DNA of 9,768 bases from Alphaproteobacteria bacterium (lineage in GTDB: Bacteria; Pseudomonadota; Alphaproteobacteria; Rhizobiales; Devosiaceae). The first letter of the stretch is position 1. Each line of letters starts with the position of its first letter. The notes under the pieces were generated by a model. The model was not told where the DNA came from, did not search any database, and saw only the letters and a program-made list of their open reading frames with translations. The translations under genes and the position numbers were made by a program. Shown here one piece after another: positions 6,315 through 9,768 of this stretch. The DNA is taken from assembly GCA_024279575.1 (NCBI GenBank), contig JAJRRJ010000025.1, positions 1-9,768 on the forward strand, read 5' to 3'.

Positions 6315-7112
6315 ATGAATAAAAACACGCAACGGGAAATTCTGGTTTCCGGCCTGGGAATTGGGGTAAAACAGGGCCAACGCTGGCGAATTAGGGGCGT
6401 GGACATTTCCATATCCCGTGGGGAGATCGTTACGTTAATCGGGCCAAACGGTTCTGGAAAATCCACAGTCGCAAAAATTATAACCGGCGTCATTTCGCCA
6501 ACTGCGGGACAAATCATAAGGGCCGACAATTTACGGATCGGATATGTGCCGCAAAAGCTGGAGATTGCGCAAACACTCCCCATAAATGTGACGCGGTTTT
6601 TATCTCTGACCAAATCCCACTCGCCCCAAGAAGTGCGCAAGGCTCTTGAAATGCTGGAGGTTTTTCATTTGAAAAATGCGCCGGTACAGCAGCTTTCAGG
6701 GGGCGAGTTTCAACGGGTTTTGTTGGCCCGCGCAATGATTTTGGCCCCTGATCTTTTGGTGCTGGATGAGCCGGCACAGGGGGTGGATTATGCCGGGCAG
6801 GGCATTCTTTATGCTTTGGTGGAGCGTTTACGGGAGCAAACCGGGTGCGGCGTTTTAATGGTGTCCCATGACCTGCATGTGGTGATGGCGCAAACGGACA
6901 AAGTCATTTGTCTGAACGGGCATGTATGTTGTTCAGGCAGCCCTGACGTGGTTGCTGGCAGCCCTCAGTTCCTTGAATTATTTGGTCAGGAGGCGCAGCA
7001 AACACTTGCCCTTTATCGGCATGAACACGACCATGCTCATCTGCCGGATGGTGAAATTTGCAATCACAGCACAACTCTGGGGGATAGTAAAAAAGGGGCA
7101 TCCGATGTTTGA
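6315..7112 (+). CDS. znuC: Zinc ABC transporter ATP-binding protein ZnuC
   Basis: This is the cytoplasmic ATPase energising ZnuB-mediated zinc import, 265 residues from ATG at 6315. Motifs are complete: Walker A GPNGSGKS (43-50), Q-loop Gln80 in YVPQK, ABC signature LSGGEFQR (127-134), Walker B LLVLDEP (147-153) and the H-switch His185 in VSHD. After the ATPase domain is a His-rich tail, LYRHEHDHAHLPDG (233-246), a feature of ZnuC proteins that may bind zinc. I prefer 6315 because GGGGA lies 7 nt upstream; an in-frame TTG at 6285 would add ten residues without a comparable site. The stop overlaps the znuB start by 8 nt. The divergent partner is znuA. Confidence 0.93.
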   Translation: MNKNTQREILVSGLGIGVKQGQRWRIRGVDISISRGEIVTLIGPNGSGKSTVAKIITGVISPTAGQIIRADNLRIGYVPQKLEIAQTLPINVTRFLSLTKSHSPQEVRKALEMLEVFHLKNAPVQQLSGGEFQRVLLARAMILAPDLLVLDEPAQGVDYAGQGILYALVERLREQTGCGVLMVSHDLHVVMAQTDKVICLNGHVCCSGSPDVVAGSPQFLELFGQEAQQTLALYRHEHDHAHLPDGEICNHSTTLGDSKKGASDV

Positions 7113-7905
7113 TGATTTTTTGGTACGCGCCCTGGTTGCCGGCGTCGGACTGGCTTTGATCGCGGGGCCATTGGGGTGTTTTGTGGTCTGGCGGCGCATG
7201 TCTTATTTTGGGGAAACGATGGCCCATTCGGCCCTGCTGGGGATTGCCTTGTCCATGCTCTGGGGGGTTAATTTGATGCTGGGGGTTTTTGTTGTTGGCG
7301 CGTTGGTGGCCATTGCATTGCTAATTCTGGAACATAATCAAACCATTTCTATCGACGCTCTACTTGGAATTCTTTCCCACTCCACGTTGGCGGTTGGCTT
7401 GGTTTTACTCTCCCTCATGCCATGGGTCCGCGTGGATATTATGGGCTTTTTGTTTGGTGATATTCTTTCAGTTTCACGACTGGATGTGTTGATAATTTAT
7501 ATTGGCGGCGCCGTTCTTTTGGGCCTGTTGATCTGGTTTTGGCGACCGCTTTTAGTGGCCACTTTGAGTGTTGAACTGGCTCAGGCCGAGGGATTGAACC
7601 CACGGCGGGCGCAAATCATTCTCATGCTGTTGCTGGCCAGTGTCATTGCAATTGCCATGAAACTGGTGGGAGTTCTTCTTATTACATCTTTGCTGATAAT
7701 TCCGGCTGCCACTGCCCGGCGTTTTGCGACCAGTCCCGAACAAATGGCTCTGATTGCCGCTTTGCTGGGAAGTGTTGCAGTGATTAGTGGTGTATTTGGG
7801 TCGCTAACATGGGATACCCCGACAGGGCCAAGCATAGTTGTTGCCGCATTAATAATTTTTCTTGTCTCCATTTCCCTGCCTGCCCTTGGGGGACGAAGAA
7901 AATGA
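7105..7905 (+). CDS. znuB: Zinc ABC transporter permease ZnuB
   Basis: This 266-residue ABC-3 family permease forms the inner-membrane channel for Zn2+. It begins MFDDFLVRALVAGVGLALIA and is almost entirely hydrophobic with about eight membrane helices. Family landmarks include GCFVVWRRMSYFGETMAHSA (24-43), LLGILSHSTLAVGLVL in the middle, and AQAEGLNP with VGVLLITSLLIIPAATAR further on, the latter in the region that contacts ZnuC and lines the path. The ATG at 7105 has GGGG 7 nt upstream and overlaps the znuC end by 8 nt. The frame stays open further upstream, but that part reads across znuC and is not real. Its TGA overlaps the zur ATG (ATGA), so translation of the three genes is probably coupled. 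Confidence 0.93.
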   Translation: MFDDFLVRALVAGVGLALIAGPLGCFVVWRRMSYFGETMAHSALLGIALSMLWGVNLMLGVFVVGALVAIALLILEHNQTISIDALLGILSHSTLAVGLVLLSLMPWVRVDIMGFLFGDILSVSRLDVLIIYIGGAVLLGLLIWFWRPLLVATLSVELAQAEGLNPRRAQIILMLLLASVIAIAMKLVGVLLITSLLIIPAATARRFATSPEQMALIAALLGSVAVISGVFGSLTWDTPTGPSIVVAALIIFLVSISLPALGGRRK

Positions 7906-8309
7906 CATCGACAAAACCCCTCACCGCAAATCAACAGCTTGTACTTGGTGTTCTTAAACGTTCGCCCTCCCCGCTAAGCGCCTATGATATTTTACACAGG
8001 TTGCGTAATAAAGGACTTAAGGCACCGTTGCAGGTTTATCGTGCGCTTAAGGTTCTTGTCGATTTGGGGATCACACACCGCCTGGAAAGCCTGAACGCAT
8101 TTGTTGCCTGTTCTGGGGAAAATTGCCGCCAGGCGGGCATGAGCGGATTTATGATTTGCAACTTGTGTGGCAGGGCGCAAGAATTTTATAATCGCCAACT
8201 GAATGATAAACTGCAATCCATTTCAGCAGATCAGGAATTTGTGGCAAGCCATACAGTGGTGGAAAGCAGCGGCATTTGCGCCCAATGCAAAAAAACACCC
8301 GTAAACTGA
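7902..8309 (+). CDS. zur: Zinc uptake regulator Zur (Fur family)
   Basis: This Fur-family repressor of 135 residues is shorter than E. coli Zur (171) and lacks its His-rich C-terminal tail. The N-terminal winged helix (about 1-63) contains SAYDILHRLRNKGLKAPLQV and YRALKVLVDLGITHRLES, close to Zur rather than Fur. Two CxxC pairs, CNLC (86-89) and CAQC (126-129), form the structural zinc site. Of the expected regulatory ligands, His59, Cys70 and Glu94 are present, but the third-position His (E. coli His96) is missing. The whole 70-86 loop has no His and instead contains Cys75. With zinc it should bind the operator between znuA and znuC. The start at 7902 shares ATGA with the znuB stop; GGGGGACGAAG provides the ribosome site. 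Confidence 0.9.
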   Translation: MTSTKPLTANQQLVLGVLKRSPSPLSAYDILHRLRNKGLKAPLQVYRALKVLVDLGITHRLESLNAFVACSGENCRQAGMSGFMICNLCGRAQEFYNRQLNDKLQSISADQEFVASHTVVESSGICAQCKKTPVN

Positions 8310-8329
8310 TTTAGTTTTGTTTCAATCAG
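8303..8329. terminator. Weak A/T-rich hairpin between convergent zur and dppF-like genes
   Basis: The stops are 16 nt apart. CTGATT (8306-8311) pairs with AATCAG (8324-8329), overlapping both stop codons. Alternatively AAACT-GATTT-AGTTT (8303-8317) is followed by TGTTTC. Neither is GC-rich, so a shared bidirectional terminator is only a tentative reading. Confidence 0.3.
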
Positions 8330-9288
8330 GCAAGAAAGCAGGCAACGCGCGTATCACCAATTACGCGCATTTCCGGCCGCTCAACCTTACATTGGTCTGA
8401 GGCAATGGGGCAGCGGGGATGGTAGGCGCAGCCACTTGGGGGGTCGATCGGATCTGGAATCTCTCCTTTTGGTGGAGCAACCTCACGGCCAAACCCGTCA
8501 AGCCTGGGGGCCGCTTCAAGCAACATTTGTGTATAGGGATGTTTGGGACTGTCAAACAAGACTTCTTTGGGGGCCTCTTCAATCAAACGCCCCAGATATA
8601 GAACGCCAATCGTATCGGCCATATGTCGCACGATCGTCAGATCGTGGGAAATAAACAGATAGGTCAGTCCAAATTCTTCCCTGATGTCACTCATCAGATT
8701 AAGCACCTGGGCCTGAACAGAAACATCAAGGGCTGAAGTTGGCTCATCGCAGACAATCAGATTTGGCTCGGCGGCAAGCGCTCGGGCGATACATATGCGC
8801 TGGCGCTGTCCACCGGAAAATTCGTGGGGAAATTTTGAAATATCGCTGGCTGAAAGCCCCACCTGCTCCAGCAGTTTTTCCGCCAGTCCATCAGCATTTT
8901 TACCGCGGGCAGCAACCGGTTCAACAATAATATCGCTGACCTTCCAGCGTGGGTTAAGGCTGGCATAGGGGTCCTGAAAAATCATCTGAATGCCAACACG
9001 CGTTTTATTGACTTTTGTCTTGTCTGTTTCACGTTCCAGATCGACGCCGTCAATCTGCACCGACCCGCCGGTTGGGGGTAAAAGTCCGACAACGATTTTT
9101 CCGATGGTGGATTTTCCCGAGCCGCTTTCCCCGACCAACGCATAAACACTGTTCTTTTTAATACTAAAACTAACGTCAGACACAGCCTGCAAAATTGCCT
9201 TGCTTTTACGTTCGATTACCCGGTTTAGCCAGGGTGGTGAAACGTCAAAATCACGAGACAGGTTTTTAACTTCCACAAGATTGCTCAT
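8326..9288 (-). CDS. Peptide (Dpp/Opp-type) ABC transporter ATP-binding protein, DppF/OppF subunit
   Basis: This is the second ATPase of a dipeptide/oligopeptide/nickel-type ABC importer, 320 residues. Motifs are Walker A GESGSGKST (53-61), Q-loop Gln105 in MIFQDPYASLNPRW, signature FSGGQRQR (157-164), Walker B LIVCDEP (177-183) and H-switch His215 in ISHD. The C-terminal oligopeptide/dipeptide domain follows (HPYTQMLLEAAP, 250-261) with cysteines 287, 293, 300 and 317 in GCAYHPRCP...C...C; an equivalent four-Cys motif binds an iron-sulfur cluster in M. tuberculosis OppABCD. The start at 9288 has AAGGA 8 nt upstream and overlaps the preceding gene's stop by ATGA; the frame stays open further upstream, but only as overlap with that gene. 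Substrate cannot be told from the ATPase. It is complete and convergent with zur. Confidence 0.9.
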   Translation of the reverse strand: MSNLVEVKNLSRDFDVSPPWLNRVIERKSKAILQAVSDVSFSIKKNSVYALVGESGSGKSTIGKIVVGLLPPTGGSVQIDGVDLERETDKTKVNKTRVGIQMIFQDPYASLNPRWKVSDIIVEPVAARGKNADGLAEKLLEQVGLSASDISKFPHEFSGGQRQRICIARALAAEPNLIVCDEPTSALDVSVQAQVLNLMSDIREEFGLTYLFISHDLTIVRHMADTIGVLYLGRLIEEAPKEVLFDSPKHPYTQMLLEAAPRLDGFGREVAPPKGEIPDPIDPPSGCAYHPRCPIASDQCKVERPEMRVIGDTRVACFLA

Positions 9289-9768
9289 GACTTTTCCTTT
9301 CCCGCATACCAGCAGGCAGCGCGTCCGTTCCCGGCACTTATATCCGGGTAAGGGGCACTTTTGCATTTCTCTTTTGCGATGGGACAACGGGGATGAAACG
9401 CGCACCCCTCAGGCAAATTATCCAAACGCGGCATGGAGCCGGGAATTTGACTAAGGCGCTTTTTACCCTTTGCCGCCAACGGCGTGGAGGCCATTAACCC
9501 CTGGGTATAGGGATGGGTGGGCGCCGTTAAGACATCGCGCACGGGCCCAAGTTCGGCCAAGCGCCCCGCATACATAACAGCAACCTCATCCGCTGCCTCA
9601 GCTATCACCCCCATATCGTGGGTTATCAGCATGATGGCAGTTCCTTTTTCTCGGCAAAGGCGTTTAAGAAGCGAAATAATCTGCGCCTGCACCGAAACAT
9701 CCAGTGCGGTAGTTGGTTCATCAGCAATAACCAGCGAGGGTTCAGCGCAAAGGGCCAGAGCGATCACC
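9285..9768 (-). CDS. Peptide (Dpp/Opp-type) ABC transporter ATP-binding protein, DppD/OppD subunit (3' part only)
   Basis: Only the last 161 or so codons lie in the window; the gene enters from the right edge just after the ABC signature. Visible are VIALALCAEPSL, Walker B LVIADEPTTALDVSVQAQI and the H-switch region MLITHDMGVIAEAADEVAVM. The C-terminal oligopeptide/dipeptide domain then follows: HPYTQGLMASTPLAAKGKKR, a GCAFHPRCP-type cysteine motif (Cys-x5-Cys-x6-Cys, then a final Cys near the end) and the C-terminus YAGKEKS. The TTALD and HDMGVIAE wording fits the first ATPase (DppD/OppD) of the pair. Its TGA overlaps the next ATG (ATGA), giving the usual D-F order. The apparent start at the window edge is an internal GTG valine codon, not a start. 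Permease and binding-protein genes would lie to the right. Confidence 0.9.
   Translation of the reverse strand, partial: VIALALCAEPSLVIADEPTTALDVSVQAQIISLLKRLCREKGTAIMLITHDMGVIAEAADEVAVMYAGRLAELGPVRDVLTAPTHPYTQGLMASTPLAAKGKKRLSQIPGSMPRLDNLPEGCAFHPRCPIAKEKCKSAPYPDISAGNGRAACWYAGKEKS

Noticed and set aside
6260..6777. Open frames on the minus strand opposite znuC
   Set aside because: They are antisense shadows of a well-supported ABC ATPase and show no recognisable motifs.
6922..7104. Upstream extension of znuB by 61 residues
   Set aside because: It reads out of frame through the znuC coding sequence. The ATG at 7105 has a ribosome site and matches ZnuB N-termini.
7809..7901. Upstream extension of zur by 31 residues
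   Set aside because: It lies within the znuB 3' end out of frame and lacks Fur-family similarity; ATG at 7902 gives a normal Zur N-terminus.
9289..9405. Upstream extension of the DppF-like protein by 39 residues
   Set aside because: It overlaps the 3' end of the preceding ATPase gene in another frame. The ATG at 9288 has AAGGA at good spacing and the usual ATGA overlap.
1..9768. CRISPR array, insertion sequence, tRNA or integration site
   Set aside because: No regularly spaced direct repeats, no transposase or integrase frame, no tRNA-like cloverleaf and no long terminal repeats were seen on reading both strands.

Overview
The window reads as a chromosomal segment of an alphaproteobacterium. 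It carries the aerobic-type cobaltochelatase gene cobN directly after cobW, and CbtB/CbtA cobalt transport genes under a cobalamin riboswitch. A compact Zur/ZnuABC zinc locus lies next to them, with tight gene packing and moderate base composition. The taxonomic call is inference from gene content only. No mobile element, CRISPR array, tRNA or rRNA was seen.

Region 1 (1-5150, all minus strand) is a vitamin B12/cobalt operon. A canonical cobalamin riboswitch (about 4967-5150) leads into cbtB (57 codons), cbtA, a CbiM-like permease, cobW and cobN. The last gene runs off the left edge after 713 codons and has no frame break. Junctions are tight: 23 nt, 39 nt, 0 nt, then a TGATG stop/start overlap. 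The logic is cobalt entry (CbtBA and/or the CbiM-like protein), cobalt handling by a COG0523 GTPase (CobW), then insertion into the corrin ring (CobN, with CobS and CobT encoded elsewhere). All of it would be shut down when B12 is plentiful.

Region 2 (5151-5319) is untranslated. It holds a likely intrinsic terminator for znuA and a palindrome-rich leader before the riboswitch.

Region 3 (5320-8309) is a zinc uptake locus. znuA (minus) is divergent from znuC-znuB-zur (plus). The 143-nt divergent region contains a 16-bp inverted repeat that fits a Zur operator. znuC/znuB and znuB/zur overlap by 8 and 4 nt, so the regulator is made with the transporter it controls. Zur lacks the histidine normally found in its regulatory zinc site, and ZnuA lacks the usual His-rich loop.

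Region 4 (8326-9768, minus) is the end of a peptide ABC transporter operon: the 3' part of a DppD/OppD-type ATPase overlapping, by ATGA, a complete DppF/OppF-type ATPase. It is convergent with zur, with only 16 nt between the stop codons.

No wholly new system is evident. The most notable points are two transition-metal regulons back to back (B12-riboswitch cobalt, Zur zinc), an orphan CbiM-like permease beside CbtAB, and the altered metal-site residues in Zur.
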